From Pseudomonas sp. JM0905a (GTDB lineage Bacteria; Pseudomonadota; Gammaproteobacteria; Pseudomonadales; Pseudomonadaceae), in assembly GCF_014700075.1 (NCBI RefSeq), contig NZ_JACXBU010000001.1:558001-622000 (forward strand): a stretch of DNA of 64,000 nucleotides, written 5' to 3'. Positions 42,096 to 53,657 of this stretch are shown here, piece after piece. The translations under genes were made by a program, and so were the position numbers. The notes under the pieces were generated by a model. It saw only the letters and a list, made by a program, of their open reading frames with translations, was not told the origin of the DNA and made no database searches. The number at the start of each line of letters is the position of its first letter. The first letter of the stretch is position 1.

Positions 42096-43589
42096 TCAGA
42101 ACTGGAAGTACAGGAAGGGCGAGAAACTCTGCGCCGAGAGCTTCAGCACCGAGGCGGCGAACAACAGCAGCACGGCGGCGTGGAAGGCGAGGGCGCCGAG
42201 CTTCACGCGGCTGACGGTGAGGGTGGCGCTGCCGTCCGCATTGATGGCGATGCCGTCGTCCTCATCGCGGGCCTTCGCCTTGGGCGCGCCGGCCAGCGGC
42301 TGGGCGTAGAACTGGCGGATGCCGAAGATGGCCAGCACCACGTAGGCCAGCACCAGGGTGGCGATCTGCAGGCTGGTGAGCTGGGCGCGGTTGAGCTCGG
42401 AGAGGCTCCAGTCGCCGAAGCTGAACATGGCGGCGTACATGCGCCAGGCCACGTCCAGGTTCTCGGCGCGGAAGATCACCCAGCCGATCACCACCAGCAG
42501 GAAGGTGAGGGCCCACTTCAGCGGGTTGAGCGCGCGCGGCGCGGCGTTCACGCCCAGGGCGCGCTCGATGGCCAGCCAGGTGCCGTGCCAGGCGCCCCAG
42601 ATGATGTAGGTGAAGTTGGCGCCGTGCCACAGACCGCCCAGCAGCATGGTGAGGAACAGGTTGCGGTAGGTCTGGAAGGTACCGCCACGGTTGCCGCCCA
42701 GGCTGATGTACAGGTAGTCCCGCAGCCAGGTGGACAGGCTGATGTGCCAGCGCCGCCAGAATTCGGTGATGGACTGGCTGATGTACGGCTGGTTGAAGTT
42801 CTCCATGAAGCGGAAGCCCATCATCAGGCCGAGGCCGATGGCCATGTCGCTGTAGCCGGAGAAGTCGAAGTACAGCTGCGCGGTGTACGCCAGCGCGCCG
42901 AGCCAGGCGTCCCCCGTGGTCGGGTCGGAGAGGGCGAAGCAATGGTCGGCGATCGGCGCGATGCTGTCGGCGATGAAGACCTTCTTGATGAAGCCCTGCA
43001 TGAAGCGCGTGCAGCCCTCGGCGAACTTGTCCACCGTGTGGGTGCGGTGGTTGAACTGGTCCACCAGGTCACGGAAGCGCAGCACCGGGCCGGCGATCAG
43101 GTGCGGGAAGATCGCCACGAAGGCCGCGAAGTCGATCAGGTTGTGCGTCGCCGGGGTGTCGCCGCGGTAGACGTCGATGATGTAGCTGATGGACTCGAAG
43201 ACGTAGAAGGAGATCCCGATCGGCAGCAGGATGTGCGTGAGCACGAAGGGCTCCATGCCGAAGGAGGTGATGATGGCGTTGAGGCTGTCGACGCCGAAGT
43301 TGGCGTACTTGAAGTAACCGAGGACGCACAGGTCCACCACCACGCCGAGGATCAGCCATTTCTGTGCCGTTTTCGTGCGCACGCCGGCCGCGCCTATGCG
43401 CAGGCCGATCCAGTAGTTGAATACCGTGACGGCAGCGAACAGCGCCAGGAAGTCGATACGCCACCAGGCGTAGAAGATGTAGCTGGCGACCAGCAACAGC
43501 AGGTTTCTGTAGCGTGTCCCGACCAGGTAATACAAGCCGAGGAATGTCGGCAGGAACAGGAACAGGAACACGTTGGAAGAAAAGACCAT
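42096..43589 (-). CDS. algI: Alginate O-acetyltransferase AlgI (MBOAT family)
   Basis: 497 residues with multiple membrane helices. The MBOAT signature contains the catalytic His region (LFLTMLLGGLWHGANFTYI) and the RRWHISLSTWLRDYLYI motif. It is thought to move acetyl groups across the inner membrane for alginate acetylation. It is separated from algL by about 230 bases filled with palindromic repeats, an unusual gap inside the operon. Confidence 0.97.
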   Translation of the reverse strand: MVFSSNVFLFLFLPTFLGLYYLVGTRYRNLLLLVASYIFYAWWRIDFLALFAAVTVFNYWIGLRIGAAGVRTKTAQKWLILGVVVDLCVLGYFKYANFGVDSLNAIITSFGMEPFVLTHILLPIGISFYVFESISYIIDVYRGDTPATHNLIDFAAFVAIFPHLIAGPVLRFRDLVDQFNHRTHTVDKFAEGCTRFMQGFIKKVFIADSIAPIADHCFALSDPTTGDAWLGALAYTAQLYFDFSGYSDMAIGLGLMMGFRFMENFNQPYISQSITEFWRRWHISLSTWLRDYLYISLGGNRGGTFQTYRNLFLTMLLGGLWHGANFTYIIWGAWHGTWLAIERALGVNAAPRALNPLKWALTFLLVVIGWVIFRAENLDVAWRMYAAMFSFGDWSLSELNRAQLTSLQIATLVLAYVVLAIFGIRQFYAQPLAGAPKAKARDEDDGIAINADGSATLTVSRVKLGALAFHAAVLLLFAASVLKLSAQSFSPFLYFQF

Positions 43590-43639
43590 CCGAGTCTCTC
43601 CGTTGAACGTTTGATGTCAGACCCGCCTGTAGGGGCGGG

Positions 43640-43820
43640 GGCGTTTTTCTCCCCTCTCCCATTGGGAGAGGGGCCGGGGGGGAGGGGGCTGAACTCCGTG
43701 CAGAGCGCAATTCCCCTCACCCCAGCCCTCTCCCGGAGGGAGAGGGGGCTATCTGTGCCATGCCGAACACTTGCGCCGGCTGCTTCGACGTCCTCTCCCG
43801 CTTGCGGAAGAGGGGGCTGT
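43640..43820. repeat. CCCTCTCCC-type palindromic repeats inside the alginate operon
   Basis: CCCCTCTCCCATTGGGAGAGG, then CCCTCTCCCGGAGGGAGAGG, then CCTCTCCCGCTTGCGGAAGAGG, three adjacent hairpins between algL and algI. Related sequences occur after purL (25531-25580) and at 60818-61022. In RNA they would be stable and may affect distal operon expression. Confidence 0.75.
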
Positions 43821-43822
43821 TG

Positions 43823-44920
43823 CTAGCTCCCGCCCTCCTTCTTCGGGTGGAAGACCTGGGTCACGTCCCCGCCGAGGCGGAAGGTCTTGTAGGGGCCCAT
43901 CTCGTCCTTGCGTTCGAGGGTTTCGGACGAGCACTGGTAGAGCGAGCACCAGGGCTCCAGCCAGGAAAACTTGCTGTGCTTCTTCAGCTCGCTCATGTCC
44001 TGGTCCTTGCCGGTCTTGTCGCTGAAGTCGTCCTGGTCATCCACGCCGGCCAGTACCTTCTCGCCGAGGCGGCGCAGTGCACCGTCGTTCTCCTCGCGCA
44101 GGTCCACGCCGTTGGCCTGGGCGAAGCTGGCGATCATCGCCAGCGGCGGCAGGCTGTAGTTGTGGTAGGCCAGGGCGCGCTGGCGGCGCTTGAGTTCGTT
44201 GGGCAGGAAACCGTCCTCGTCCACCTGGCCGGCGGCCACACGGAATTGCGCCACCGACCAGTCGAAGAGGTCCTGGCGGTTGGTTGCTACGGCGGTGGCC
44301 ATTACCGACCAGGCGGCCCAGTAGGAGTGGTTGTTGATCTGCTTCAGCGGCAGGTCGCTCCAGTCGTGCACCACCTGGTCGGCCAGGCGCGAGAACCAGG
44401 ATTCGATCACCTGGGTCTGCGCGGCGTAGGGCGCCAGCGGCTGCGACTCGGAGAACTTCAGGCGCAAGTAGGCCGAAGCCATGCTGCCCAGTGCCCATTT
44501 GCGCATGGACTTGCCGGTGTGGTTGTACTCGGTGCTCAGCAGGGCGTTGGCCTGGGCCCAGCTACCCAGCCATTGCAGGGTGCATTCGAGCTGGGTGCGC
44601 TGGCCCTTGCGCATGTAGTCCGTGACCATCTTGCTGACACCGCGCTCCATTTCAGTGATGGCGGCAGTCTTCTCACGGAAGGCTTTTTCCGCTTCCGGAT
44701 TGAGCGTGGAGCGGGCCTTGTCGGAGCCTTCGTACTTGCTGCGGAACTCCAGCTTGGCGGTGTAGGGCGTCGGTGGCGCCTTGCAGGTGCCGCCGGACTT
44801 GGCGTTGCCCGCAATGGCCGCGAAATAGCCTTTGGGCGGCACCAGGTCGGTGGCATGGGCTTGCCCTGCGAGCAGCATGCCCGCGAGCAGGGGAGCGATC
44901 AGCCAGTGTCTGGTGTTCAT
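43823..44920 (-). CDS. algL: Alginate lyase
   Basis: 365 residues with signal peptide ending AGQAHA. The PL5 family motif [13 protein letters not shown] (catalytic His) and surrounding helices are intact. The periplasmic enzyme degrades misguided alginate during export and belongs to the biosynthetic complex. It overlaps no neighbour; algX ends 17 bases upstream. Confidence 0.96.
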   Translation of the reverse strand: MNTRHWLIAPLLAGMLLAGQAHATDLVPPKGYFAAIAGNAKSGGTCKAPPTPYTAKLEFRSKYEGSDKARSTLNPEAEKAFREKTAAITEMERGVSKMVTDYMRKGQRTQLECTLQWLGSWAQANALLSTEYNHTGKSMRKWALGSMASAYLRLKFSESQPLAPYAAQTQVIESWFSRLADQVVHDWSDLPLKQINNHSYWAAWSVMATAVATNRQDLFDWSVAQFRVAAGQVDEDGFLPNELKRRQRALAYHNYSLPPLAMIASFAQANGVDLREENDGALRRLGEKVLAGVDDQDDFSDKTGKDQDMSELKKHSKFSWLEPWCSLYQCSSETLERKDEMGPYKTFRLGGDVTQVFHPKKEGGS

Positions 44921-44936
44921 GGGAACCTCCTCATCC

Positions 44937-46358
44937 TCACTCGGCGTTGGCCGTGAGGTTGCCGCCGCCCTTGCCGGGACGCGCGCAGACGCTGACGTCG
45001 ACGCTGAGTTCCTGGGGCATGGGTTCGGGGCTGTGGACTTCCAGGGCGAGCATGTTCAGGTCGGCCCAGTCCGCTTCATTGCGCAGCTCGAAGGCATAGC
45101 GCCCGCCGGTATCGATGCGGTCGCTCTGTTCCAGCTTGAAGTTTTCGCGACGGCCGTTGAGGTACCAGACGGTGGTCTTCAACTCGTGGATGGACGGGTC
45201 GCTGAGGCGCAGGTCCACCTGGTAGTCGCGGCCGCGCAGAGGGAGGCCGTTGCTGTTGACCAGCACCTCGTTGGCGCCGGGCTTGAGCTTGATCTTGTTC
45301 TTCAGCACCTTGGGCCGGCCTTCGCAGCCGTTGTTCACCATCGGCACCGCCTGGCGATAGAAGCTCGCCTCAGCCATGTCGTAGTGAGTGGCGAATTCCC
45401 AGATCAGCACCTTCGGCGTGTTCTCGTGGAATTCCTTGCTGCTCATGTACTGCATCAGCGCGCTTTCGAAGCCGCCGCCGCTGACCGCCATGTTGAGCAC
45501 CTCGGCGCCGCTGTGTTGCTGCAGGAAGCCCGCGAAGTTGTAGGCCGGGCCGCTGTTACTGGTGCCGACCAGGACCACCTGCGGGTTGGACTCGTCGCCG
45601 AACAGGCTGTCGCCACTGCCGCCGTCGCCCGAGGCTTCGGTCTCGTAGCGGTCGACATACTGGGTCGCGTAGCCGGTGCCGCAGAACTGCGCCGCGGTCT
45701 TGTGCAGGGTGCCAGCCTTGGGTAGCAGGCCCACCACCTTGCTCTCGTATTCCTTCTTCGGGATGTCGCCGAAGCCGGGGATCTGCTTCAGGGTCTCGGC
45801 CACCAGCTTGGCGGTGCGGTCGGCACCGGCCGGGGTCCAGTGGTGGTCGGCCTTGAAGTAGTAGTCGGTGTCCACGCCCTTCTCGTCGAACAGCGGCGAG
45901 AGGTCGGTCACCCAGATGCCGGCCTTGCGGAAGTGGTCCACGGCGGCGAGGTAGTTCTTCTTCGCCAGTTCGTAGTTGAAGCGGGCCTTCTCCTCCGGGG
46001 TCAGCTTCTCGCGATCGATCAGGCCACGGGTGGGCTGGTAGACCACCATCAGCTCGACGCCCTTGGCCTTGAGCGCATCGCGCAGGCGCTTCAGCTGGCT
46101 CCAGCCGAATGGCGTGGTACCGAAGTCGGTACGCAGGTCGTTCTGGCTACGGAACAGCCAGTCGCCCTGTCCCTGCACCAGGGTGGTGAAGAAACTCAGG
46201 TACTTGGTGTTGTAGTTGGCCGGGTTCTGCGCCGCGGCACAGAGTGGGCCGGTGGCCTGTACGCTGTACTCCGGCGCCGCGTGCGCGCCCTGGGCGGCGG
46301 CCAGCAGGGCCGCAGCCAGGGCGGAGGGGGTGAACCACTTGCGGGATAGTCTGGTCAT
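44937..46358 (-). CDS. algX: Alginate biosynthesis protein AlgX
   Basis: 473 residues with a signal peptide ending GAHA. The SGNH-like acetyltransferase domain has Ser in [17 protein letters not shown] and Asp-x-His in [12 protein letters not shown]. The C-terminal carbohydrate-binding module is at about 340-473. AlgX adds acetyl groups to the polymer and bridges the periplasmic complex. Confidence 0.97.
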   Translation of the reverse strand: MTRLSRKWFTPSALAAALLAAAQGAHAAPEYSVQATGPLCAAAQNPANYNTKYLSFFTTLVQGQGDWLFRSQNDLRTDFGTTPFGWSQLKRLRDALKAKGVELMVVYQPTRGLIDREKLTPEEKARFNYELAKKNYLAAVDHFRKAGIWVTDLSPLFDEKGVDTDYYFKADHHWTPAGADRTAKLVAETLKQIPGFGDIPKKEYESKVVGLLPKAGTLHKTAAQFCGTGYATQYVDRYETEASGDGGSGDSLFGDESNPQVVLVGTSNSGPAYNFAGFLQQHSGAEVLNMAVSGGGFESALMQYMSSKEFHENTPKVLIWEFATHYDMAEASFYRQAVPMVNNGCEGRPKVLKNKIKLKPGANEVLVNSNGLPLRGRDYQVDLRLSDPSIHELKTTVWYLNGRRENFKLEQSDRIDTGGRYAFELRNEADWADLNMLALEVHSPEPMPQELSVDVSVCARPGKGGGNLTANAE

Positions 46359-46369
46359 GGGCGGATACC

Positions 46370-47929
46370 TCAGTCCTGGAGCTCGGCCTGGCTTTCGACG
46401 GGGTCGATCAGCACCGCCTTCTTGCGGCGCACCATCAGGTCGAGGATTTCGTCCTGCTTTTCGCCGAGCACGCCGGCGAAGCTGATGCCGGTGGATTTGC
46501 TCGGGGCGAGCAACTCGACGCGATACAGCTCGACCGACAGCGGCGAGTCGATGGAAAGGGGGCTGGAACCGTTACCGGCAAGCTTGCCGCCTACCAGGAT
46601 CAGCGAGACCTTGGTGTCGAAGGGGTCGAGCTTGACGTTCCGGTCGGTGTTGGAGAGGTCCTTGATGTGGCCATACACGCCGGTCAGGCCGTTGGCCGCC
46701 GAGAGGTTCTCGTACAGGCGGATGTTCACGCTGTTGCGCACGCGGATGCCGTGGCGCTGGTTGCTGAGGATCTTGTTGCCCCACAGCAGGTTGTTCGAGC
46801 TCTCGTAGAGGGTGATGCCGTCGGAATGGTTCTGGTACACCTCGTTCCAGGCCACGAGGTTGTTCACCGAGTTACGGTCGATGACGATGCCCGAGAGCTT
46901 GTTGTCGTAGGTCTTGTTGTGAACGATCCAGCTGTCGTCCACCTCACGGGAGATGATGATCCCGTGCTTCTTCTTGGTCCCGAAGACGGTGTTGTGGGCG
47001 ATGAGCAGGCCCCTCGAACGGTCGTGGGGGTCGATGCCGTAGACAATGTTGTCGCGGTAGGTATTGCCCTTGATGACCACGTTTTCGGCTTCGAAGCAGT
47101 AGAAGCCGTACCAGTGGTCGACGAACTCCGAATCCAGCAGCCAGCCGGTGGGCGCGGCGCGCTTCAGGCGCTTGGCCTGGCCCGGGGTGTACTGGGTGAT
47201 GGAGACGCCGTAGGACTTGGAGTTGTCGTAGCCCAGGCTCGTGACCTTGCTGCCGACGATGTACAGCTCGCTGCCACCCCAGGACACCAGGAACGGGCGG
47301 AACTCCTCGGGCTTGCGGAACCAGGCCGGCGACTTGTTCTTTTCGTTCCAGGCGGTGAGCTGGGTGCCGGTGACGAATAGCTTGCCGTCGTTGACCAGGA
47401 AAGCGCCGCGCTCCTGGGAGAGACGGAAGTCCTTGGTCTCCTTGCCAATCTGCAGGCTTGCGCCTTGGGCCACCACCAGCGGCAGGCGGGCGAGGTACAC
47501 GCCGGGCTCGGTCTCGCTGAACTGGCTGTCGGGCAGGGCTTTGGCCAGGTCTTCCGGGGTCACGTAGCCGCCCTCGACGAAGATCGCCTGGGGCATGCCA
47601 TGCTGGCGCTGGACCCACTCGCGCAGGCGCTCGTTACCGCCGATGAAGTCCTTCAGGGCATCCTGCTGGAGCATGCGCCGGACCACTACGCGGCCACGGG
47701 TGCTGCGGTCGATCTTCGCTTCCACGGCCTCGGCCGTGTAGCCGGTCATGTCCGGCAGCTTGGGCGTGTCCAGGTGCAACTGCTCGACGGGCGCGGTGAG
47801 CACCTTGTAGTTCTTGATCGGCTTGAGTTGCTGGGTCAGCTCCTCGCCCTGGACCCAGGGCGAGGCGAACTGCAGGGCGCCAAGAATGACGCCCCCCGCC
47901 AGCAGTGTGGTTCCCATGCCACGTTTCAT
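46370..47929 (-). CDS. algG: Mannuronan C5-epimerase
   Basis: 519 residues from the ATG at 47929 (GAGGAAC upstream), with a signal segment. The right-handed beta-helix has successive N-rich turns (HNKTYDNKLSGIVIDRNSVN, WNEVYQNHSDGITLYESSNN). The catalytic DPHD motif is present in YGIDPHDRSRG. It converts mannuronate to guluronate in the polymer and protects it from AlgL. Confidence 0.97.
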   Translation of the reverse strand: MKRGMGTTLLAGGVILGALQFASPWVQGEELTQQLKPIKNYKVLTAPVEQLHLDTPKLPDMTGYTAEAVEAKIDRSTRGRVVVRRMLQQDALKDFIGGNERLREWVQRQHGMPQAIFVEGGYVTPEDLAKALPDSQFSETEPGVYLARLPLVVAQGASLQIGKETKDFRLSQERGAFLVNDGKLFVTGTQLTAWNEKNKSPAWFRKPEEFRPFLVSWGGSELYIVGSKVTSLGYDNSKSYGVSITQYTPGQAKRLKRAAPTGWLLDSEFVDHWYGFYCFEAENVVIKGNTYRDNIVYGIDPHDRSRGLLIAHNTVFGTKKKHGIIISREVDDSWIVHNKTYDNKLSGIVIDRNSVNNLVAWNEVYQNHSDGITLYESSNNLLWGNKILSNQRHGIRVRNSVNIRLYENLSAANGLTGVYGHIKDLSNTDRNVKLDPFDTKVSLILVGGKLAGNGSSPLSIDSPLSVELYRVELLAPSKSTGISFAGVLGEKQDEILDLMVRRKKAVLIDPVESQAELQD

Positions 47930-47958
47930 GGCTGTTCCTCCCTTGCGCCCAATGCCCA

Positions 47959-49404
47959 TCAGAAGCGCCAGATGAAGTCGACGAAGGCGCGGTGCATCAC
48001 CGAGTCGGTGCCGCTGGCATAGGCATCGCCGGGCTTGAACACGCCGCCACGGAAGCGCACCAGGGCCGAACGCTCGTCCATGTGCTCGGCCATGGACGCC
48101 GGCAGCAGGCCCTGCTTGAAGTAGCGGGTGACCACCAGGTCCATCTCCTGGCCGATGTCTTTCTCGCCGTCTTCCAGCGGCGCGATGATTCCGCTCTGTC
48201 CGACGTCCTGGTTGTCGTCCACCCGCCAGAAGCGGTGGTAGACGACGCTCGCGTCGTAGTCCTCGCCCATCTGCCAGGAGGTGAAGGCGGTGGCCACTTG
48301 CAGGTTGCTCAGCTCGCCGCGGAAGGCTTCACCGAAGCGGTGCATGCGTGATTCGGTGCCGGTGAAGTTGGAGCGGTTGCTCTCAAGGCCGGTCTGGCGG
48401 AACTGCTCGGAACTGTCGTTATCGCCACCGCCGCTGCCACGGGCGTAGGCGCCGCCGACCTTCCACTGATCGTCGATGTTCCAGCGCAGGCCGAGGTCGA
48501 CGGCCCAGGCGTCGACGTCGACATTGCGCTTGCCGCTGGCGATGTTCTGGTTGCCCACGGGCGTCTGCTGCAGCTCGTCCACGTCGCCGGTCAGCCAGGT
48601 GGCCTGGGCCCAGTAGTTCAGCGGCAGGGTGGAGCGGCGGTCGAAGAAGCCGCCATCGGCTTCCAGGCCCAGCCAGGTCAGGTCGCCGGTGGTGCGCTTG
48701 TCGAGTTCATCCACTTCCTCGCCGACGTTGGCCAGGTTGCCGTTGTCGCGGCTGTGGTGAAGCTTGGCGCCGACCCAGTGGCCAGGGCGCCATTGGGTGG
48801 AGATGTCGCCGAAGAAGTGCTGGCGGTCCTCGTCTTCCGGGGCCAGTTCATCGATGTCGGTGCGGTAGTCGCTGAAGCGCTCGGCGACGCCGGCGTGGGC
48901 GCGCAGCAGGGTGGTGTCGAAGCTCCAGCGCAGGGCTTCGATGTTGGTATCCCACCAGGTGCCTTCTTCGCTGCGGACGCGCTGGCGGCCGAAGCGCAGG
49001 TGCTCGCCGGGGTAGGCGGTGAGGCCGCCGTAGTCGACCCAGAACTCGCGCATGGCCAGGTAGCTCTTGTCCGGCTCGCGGCCGTTGTTGCGCTGGCCGG
49101 CGTCGGCTTCGATGTCGCTGGATTCCAGGGTGTCGGTTTCGACGATGTCGGTGGCGGTGACCGCCTGGCCCATGGCGAAGGCGCTCCACTCGCCGCGCTC
49201 GCCGTAGACCCAGGGGCGCAGGTCGAGACCGATACCGTTCACGTCGCCGCCATCACGGGTGCCAAGGTCGCGGTCGTCTTCCGATTGGGCGGTGATCTTC
49301 ACGTCCAGCCCGAAATTCTTGCCATCGGGCTCGGCAGCGTGGGCGATGCTTGCGGCCAGCAGGGACAGGCCGATGCCTGCCTTGATCCAGGGGGTCTTGT
49401 TCAT
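47959..49404 (-). CDS. algE: Alginate outer-membrane export porin
   Basis: 481 residues from the ATG at 49404; the frame open further upstream runs through a dispersed repeat. Signal peptide [11 protein letters not shown], then alternating beta-strands typical of an 18-strand barrel, ending in the outer-membrane signature FVDFIWRF (terminal Phe). AlgE is the alginate-specific pore that docks on AlgK. Confidence 0.96.
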   Translation of the reverse strand: MNKTPWIKAGIGLSLLAASIAHAAEPDGKNFGLDVKITAQSEDDRDLGTRDGGDVNGIGLDLRPWVYGERGEWSAFAMGQAVTATDIVETDTLESSDIEADAGQRNNGREPDKSYLAMREFWVDYGGLTAYPGEHLRFGRQRVRSEEGTWWDTNIEALRWSFDTTLLRAHAGVAERFSDYRTDIDELAPEDEDRQHFFGDISTQWRPGHWVGAKLHHSRDNGNLANVGEEVDELDKRTTGDLTWLGLEADGGFFDRRSTLPLNYWAQATWLTGDVDELQQTPVGNQNIASGKRNVDVDAWAVDLGLRWNIDDQWKVGGAYARGSGGGDNDSSEQFRQTGLESNRSNFTGTESRMHRFGEAFRGELSNLQVATAFTSWQMGEDYDASVVYHRFWRVDDNQDVGQSGIIAPLEDGEKDIGQEMDLVVTRYFKQGLLPASMAEHMDERSALVRFRGGVFKPGDAYASGTDSVMHRAFVDFIWRF

Positions 49405-49492
49405 GTGCGTTTCATCTCTCTCGTTCCGCTGCCGTGCTTTTCGTAGGTTGCGACTGAGCTGTGTGAAGCCCGACGTCTGCCGTACTCCGCTG

Positions 49493-49527
49493 TTGGGCTT
49501 CGCTTCGCGCTGCGCCAACCTACGGGG
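49493..49527. repeat. Repeat family TTGGGCTTCGCTTCGCGCTG, inside the alginate operon
   Basis: Nearly identical to the copy at 38047-38087. It lies in the 139-base gap between algE and algK. Confidence 0.65.
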
Positions 49528-49543
49528 GAGCTGCGGATGGAAT

Positions 49544-50905
49544 TCATAGGCTGCTCATCTGGGTGTCTGGAACCGCGGCGCCACGGGCTGCACGTTCTTC
49601 ACGCAGCAGTTGCTCGGCGCGAGCGCGGTCGGCCGGTGGCAATTGCTGCGCCACCTGCTGTGCCAGTTCCTGGGCCTGCGGGGTGTTCTTGGGCAGGGCC
49701 AGTTGGCTGAAAACGTAGGCATTGACCAGGTTGCGCTGGACACCCTTGCCCTGGACGTACATCTGGCCGAGGGCGAAGTCGGCGTTGATCTGGCCGTTGC
49801 GGGCGGCGCTCAGCAGCCGCTCAAGGGCCTTCTGCGGATCGATTTCACCCAGGTAGCCGCGCAGGTAGATCTGACCCAGCAGGTAGTTGGCGCGGGGCTC
49901 GGTCGGCGCGGCTTTCAGCAGGTGTTCTTCGGCCTTCTTCGGGTCCAGCGGCACCAGCTTGCCTTCGTAGTAGAGGCGTCCCAGCAGCAGCTCGGCCTGG
50001 GGGAGGGACGCGGCGCGGCCCTTTTCCAGGTAACCCAGCAGCTGTTCGGTATCGCCCTGGCCCGGGTAGTCGTAGAGCAGCTTGGCCAGGCTGACCCAGG
50101 CGGCGGGGTAGGTGGGCGCGACGGCTTCCAGGAGTTCCTTGGCCTTGCCGTCGTCCGGCTTGCCAAGGTCGGCGTCGGCCAGCACGTTGGCCACCGAGTC
50201 CACGCGCTGGGCGGGAATGCGCCCGGCGCGGTAGCCGGCCATCAGCTGGTCCAGCAGCTTCTGCTGGGCATCGGCGTTGCCCTGCTTCTGGTAGACGGTG
50301 GCCAGCTCGACGTAGCAGACATCGGCCAGCGCCAGGTTGCGGGTGCAGATCTGTTCGATCTCGCCCAGGTGCTGATCGTAGGTGCCCTGGGTGCGATAGA
50401 AGAGGATCTGCGCCAGCTCGGCCTGGGTGTGACCTTCGGCGCGCCACTTGGCGATGCGCGCCGGCACGTTCACCTCGGGGAAGTCCTGCGGGTATTGCAG
50501 GTAGAGCATCACCAGCGGCAGCAGGCTGCTTTCTTCTCCGGCGGCGAAGGACTCTTCCAGCAGCTGCGCGGTCTCGCGGCGCTCGGCCGGGCTCAGCTCG
50601 GTCTTGCGCGTCAGCAGTTTGCCCAGGCGTGCCTTGGCGCGGGGCGACTGGTCCATGGCCTGGCGATAGGTCTGCTCGGCCTTGGCGAGCTGCTCGGGGT
50701 CACCGCTGGCCACCTGCAGGTCGGCCAGACCGACCGCAGCGTCGGCATAGCCGAGATCGGCCAACTGGCGGAAGTTCTGCTCGGCGGTGGCGTTGTCACC
50801 GCGTTTCAGGGCTTCGCGGGCGAGGCGCTCGTCGGGCAGGCCGGCGCAGCCGGCCAGGGCGATGGCCGCGGCCAGCAGCAGGACGGGAGTAGCGTGATGG
50901 GCCAT
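49544..50905 (-). CDS. algK: Alginate export lipoprotein AlgK
   Basis: 453 residues. Lipoprotein signal AIALAGCAG, then a chain of TPR/SEL1-like helical repeats (for example [19 protein letters not shown]). AlgK is the periplasmic scaffold lipidated to the outer membrane that positions AlgE. GAGGAGG precedes the start, and alg44 ends 13 bases upstream. Confidence 0.96.
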   Translation of the reverse strand: MAHHATPVLLLAAAIALAGCAGLPDERLAREALKRGDNATAEQNFRQLADLGYADAAVGLADLQVASGDPEQLAKAEQTYRQAMDQSPRAKARLGKLLTRKTELSPAERRETAQLLEESFAAGEESSLLPLVMLYLQYPQDFPEVNVPARIAKWRAEGHTQAELAQILFYRTQGTYDQHLGEIEQICTRNLALADVCYVELATVYQKQGNADAQQKLLDQLMAGYRAGRIPAQRVDSVANVLADADLGKPDDGKAKELLEAVAPTYPAAWVSLAKLLYDYPGQGDTEQLLGYLEKGRAASLPQAELLLGRLYYEGKLVPLDPKKAEEHLLKAAPTEPRANYLLGQIYLRGYLGEIDPQKALERLLSAARNGQINADFALGQMYVQGKGVQRNLVNAYVFSQLALPKNTPQAQELAQQVAQQLPPADRARAEQLLREERAARGAAVPDTQMSSL

Positions 50906-50918
50906 GGCGGCGCCCTCC

Positions 50919-52079
50919 TCAGAAACCTGTCGCCAGGGCGCGATCGATCAGCCAGTCGAGGGACGGGCCGCGATCGACACTGACTTCCACCGGCTGGCCG
51001 GCGAGGGTGCTGGGCAGCGGCTCGTCGGGCTGGATGGTGGCGCGGATGTCGGCGGACATGCTGCCGTCGTGCAGATTGCTGCTGAGGATCTTGCCGTGGC
51101 GTACCTGGTCCTCACCGGCCACCTGGAAGGTGACGCGGGCGCCGGGCTTGGCCTGGGCGATGTTGCGGAACGGGAAACGCGCCTGGACGGTAGCCTGGGT
51201 GTCCTGGGGGACCAGTTCGAAGATCACATCGCCCTTGCTGGCGAACTGGCCGTCGGCCACGAGCTGGCGGGCGATCTTGCAGTTGCAGGGGCTGGTGAGG
51301 GTGCCCTTCATCTGCTTGCCGAAGAGCTCTTCGACGTTTTTCGGAGTGAGCTGGTCGTCGGTCAGGTGGCCCTTGAGCATCTCCAGCATGGTGGCGTTGA
51401 AGGACGCGATGGGCGCGCCTTTTTCCACGCTGGCATCGGCGCTCACCAGGCTCTGCACGGTGCCTTCGCGCGGCATGGTGACCTGCATGGAGGGCACCGC
51501 GACCATGGCCGAGTCGGCGTGGGTGACGAAGTACAGGCCGTACAGGGAATTGAGGATGTAGCCGAAGGCCGTGACGCCGACCACGAAGATGCCGGCACTG
51601 AGGCCGACCGCCTTCAGGCGCGCCAGGGGGCCCATGCCGCCGCCCGCACCGCCCTTGCGCGGCTTGGTGAAGTTCTCGCGCTGCAGGGTGTTGAGCAGGT
51701 CGCCGGCGCTGACCAGCTCGCCGGAAAGGTGGGCGCTGATCAGGTAGCGCAGGGTGGCGATATCGCGCGGCTGCAGGCTGTGGAAGACGCAGCCGACTCG
51801 CTCGTTGCGCGCATCCACGGCGCGCACCTGGAACTCGATGTCCAGGCCGAGGCTGAGACCGTCGATCTGGAACATCAGGCGGCCCTTGTGGTGGTCGCCG
51901 ATGTTGGCGCCGGAGCGCCCGCCGGTGAAGGCGAAACCGCCTGCGGAGATGTCCAGCAGCGACGCTTCGAAGCGTTCGCCGCGAGCGATGTAGCGGACTT
52001 TGCCGGGGATCTTCACCCGCGCGTGCTGGCGCTGGGCTTCGGATTCATGCACCACATTGAGATTGACGGCTGTATTCAT
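50919..52079 (-). CDS. alg44: c-di-GMP receptor / copolymerase Alg44
   Basis: 386 residues from the ATG at 52079. The N-terminal PilZ domain has both signature parts: RQHARVKIPGKV (R-x3-R) and DISAGGFAFTG (D-x-S-x-x-G). One membrane helix (VGLSAGIFVVGVTAFGYIL) leads to a periplasmic HlyD-like domain. Binding of c-di-GMP activates polymerisation by Alg8. Confidence 0.97.
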   Translation of the reverse strand: MNTAVNLNVVHESEAQRQHARVKIPGKVRYIARGERFEASLLDISAGGFAFTGGRSGANIGDHHKGRLMFQIDGLSLGLDIEFQVRAVDARNERVGCVFHSLQPRDIATLRYLISAHLSGELVSAGDLLNTLQRENFTKPRKGGAGGGMGPLARLKAVGLSAGIFVVGVTAFGYILNSLYGLYFVTHADSAMVAVPSMQVTMPREGTVQSLVSADASVEKGAPIASFNATMLEMLKGHLTDDQLTPKNVEELFGKQMKGTLTSPCNCKIARQLVADGQFASKGDVIFELVPQDTQATVQARFPFRNIAQAKPGARVTFQVAGEDQVRHGKILSSNLHDGSMSADIRATIQPDEPLPSTLAGQPVEVSVDRGPSLDWLIDRALATGF

Positions 52080-52108
52080 GGCTTCGATTCCTGTCAGGTT
52101 CCTTGTGC

Positions 52109-53590
52109 TCACACGATCGCCAGCAGCGTGGCGATGAATACGCTTGTTGCGGAGAAGGTCATGGCGCGTGAGGACCAGGTGTTGAACCAGCGCGAGAAGC
52201 TGGCGAGGTCACGGTTGAGCTTGGTGTTCTGGCGGGTCCAGGACTGCTGGTCGAGGCGGAAGAAGACGTAGATCTTCACCAGGGCCCCGACGATCTGGTT
52301 GTAATAGAGGATCAGCGGGTAGGCCGGCCCGATCCGGTGCCCGGTAATGCTGAGCAGCAGGGTCAGGACGAAGCGGGTGATGCCGATCCACAGCAGGTAA
52401 ACCAGCAGGTAGGCGATGCTGTACTTCAGGCTGGCGATGATGGCCACGGCCAGGCCCAGCAGGCAGGTCCACATCGACGCGCGCTGGTCGGCGAGCACCA
52501 CGGTGGTGAACCAGCCGAGGCGGCGCGGACCCAGCGCCAGGGCGCGGGAGTTCTGTCGCAGGTTGTTGCCGTACCAGCGGAACATCAGCTTGCGGCTGGC
52601 CTTGATGAAGCTCTTCTCCGGCGGGTGCTCGACCGTGTTGATCGCCGCATCCGGCACGTAGAAGGTGTCGTAGCCCAGGCGCATCAGGCTGTACCAGCTG
52701 GACTTGTCGTCACCAGTGAGGAACTGGAAACGACCCAGGCGCCAGTGGTCCAGGTGATCGCTTTCCACGTCGGCGATGAAGTCCGGATCGGTCACCACGC
52801 TGGCGCGGAACACCGACATCCGCCCGGTCATGGTCAGCACGCGCTTGGAGAGCGCCATCGAGCACATGTTGAGGTGGCGCTGGGCGAAACGCAGCTTGTG
52901 CCACTCGCTCATGATGTAGCTGCCGCGCACCTCGCAGAACTCGTTGGTGGTCAGGCCGCCGACATTCGGGAAGAGCTTGAACCAGGGCACGGTCTTCTTC
53001 ACCACGCCTTCGGCCAGCACGGTGTCACCATCGATCACTGCCACCACCGCGTTCGCGTCCGGCAGTTGCCGGGAGATGGCGCGGAAGCCATAGGCCAGGC
53101 CATCACGCTTGCCGGTTCCGGGAATGCGCACGAAGTCCAGCTTGACCCGCGGCGGCGGCGCCAGCTTGGTCCAGATGTTCTTCACCAGCAGCTCATCGGA
53201 CAGCTCGACGATGGAGCAGACCACGGTGGTCGGGTAGCCGCAGTCGATGGCTTCCTGGATCACCGAGCGGTAGACCATGGCGGTGGTCAGGGCCTCGATG
53301 CGGAAACTCGTCACCATCAGGAATACGTGGGACGGGTCCGCCGCGTTGCCGAGCTTGGCCAGGCGCCGCTTGTACCAGGGGTAGATGAAGTAGAGGAACA
53401 GCGTGCCGCGCGCAAAGTGCAGGGCGCCCATGGAGTAGCGCCAGATGCCCACGGCCCCGATCAGCAGCAGGAAGTGCTTGGAGTCGGGATCGAAGACGGA
53501 CTTGGGCAGTGCCAGTGCCAGCAGCATCAGCGCGATGAGGTAGAACAGCCAGCCCGAGGCTTCGAGCAGGCCACCTTTGAGTTTTTCCAT
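52109..53590 (-). CDS. alg8: Alginate polymerase (family 2 glycosyltransferase)
   Basis: 493 residues from the ATG at 53590. Membrane helices at both ends flank a GT2 domain with [14 protein letters not shown] and the acceptor/catalytic motifs [18 protein letters not shown]. It joins mannuronate units from GDP-mannuronate and moves the chain across the inner membrane. Confidence 0.96.
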   Translation of the reverse strand: MEKLKGGLLEASGWLFYLIALMLLALALPKSVFDPDSKHFLLLIGAVGIWRYSMGALHFARGTLFLYFIYPWYKRRLAKLGNAADPSHVFLMVTSFRIEALTTAMVYRSVIQEAIDCGYPTTVVCSIVELSDELLVKNIWTKLAPPPRVKLDFVRIPGTGKRDGLAYGFRAISRQLPDANAVVAVIDGDTVLAEGVVKKTVPWFKLFPNVGGLTTNEFCEVRGSYIMSEWHKLRFAQRHLNMCSMALSKRVLTMTGRMSVFRASVVTDPDFIADVESDHLDHWRLGRFQFLTGDDKSSWYSLMRLGYDTFYVPDAAINTVEHPPEKSFIKASRKLMFRWYGNNLRQNSRALALGPRRLGWFTTVVLADQRASMWTCLLGLAVAIIASLKYSIAYLLVYLLWIGITRFVLTLLLSITGHRIGPAYPLILYYNQIVGALVKIYVFFRLDQQSWTRQNTKLNRDLASFSRWFNTWSSRAMTFSATSVFIATLLAIV

Positions 53591-53657
53591 TGGGATAGTC
53601 GTCCTGTACTGGTCGTTTCGGGCGTGCCTCCTCCCACAAGGGGAGGAGGCAGGGCGC

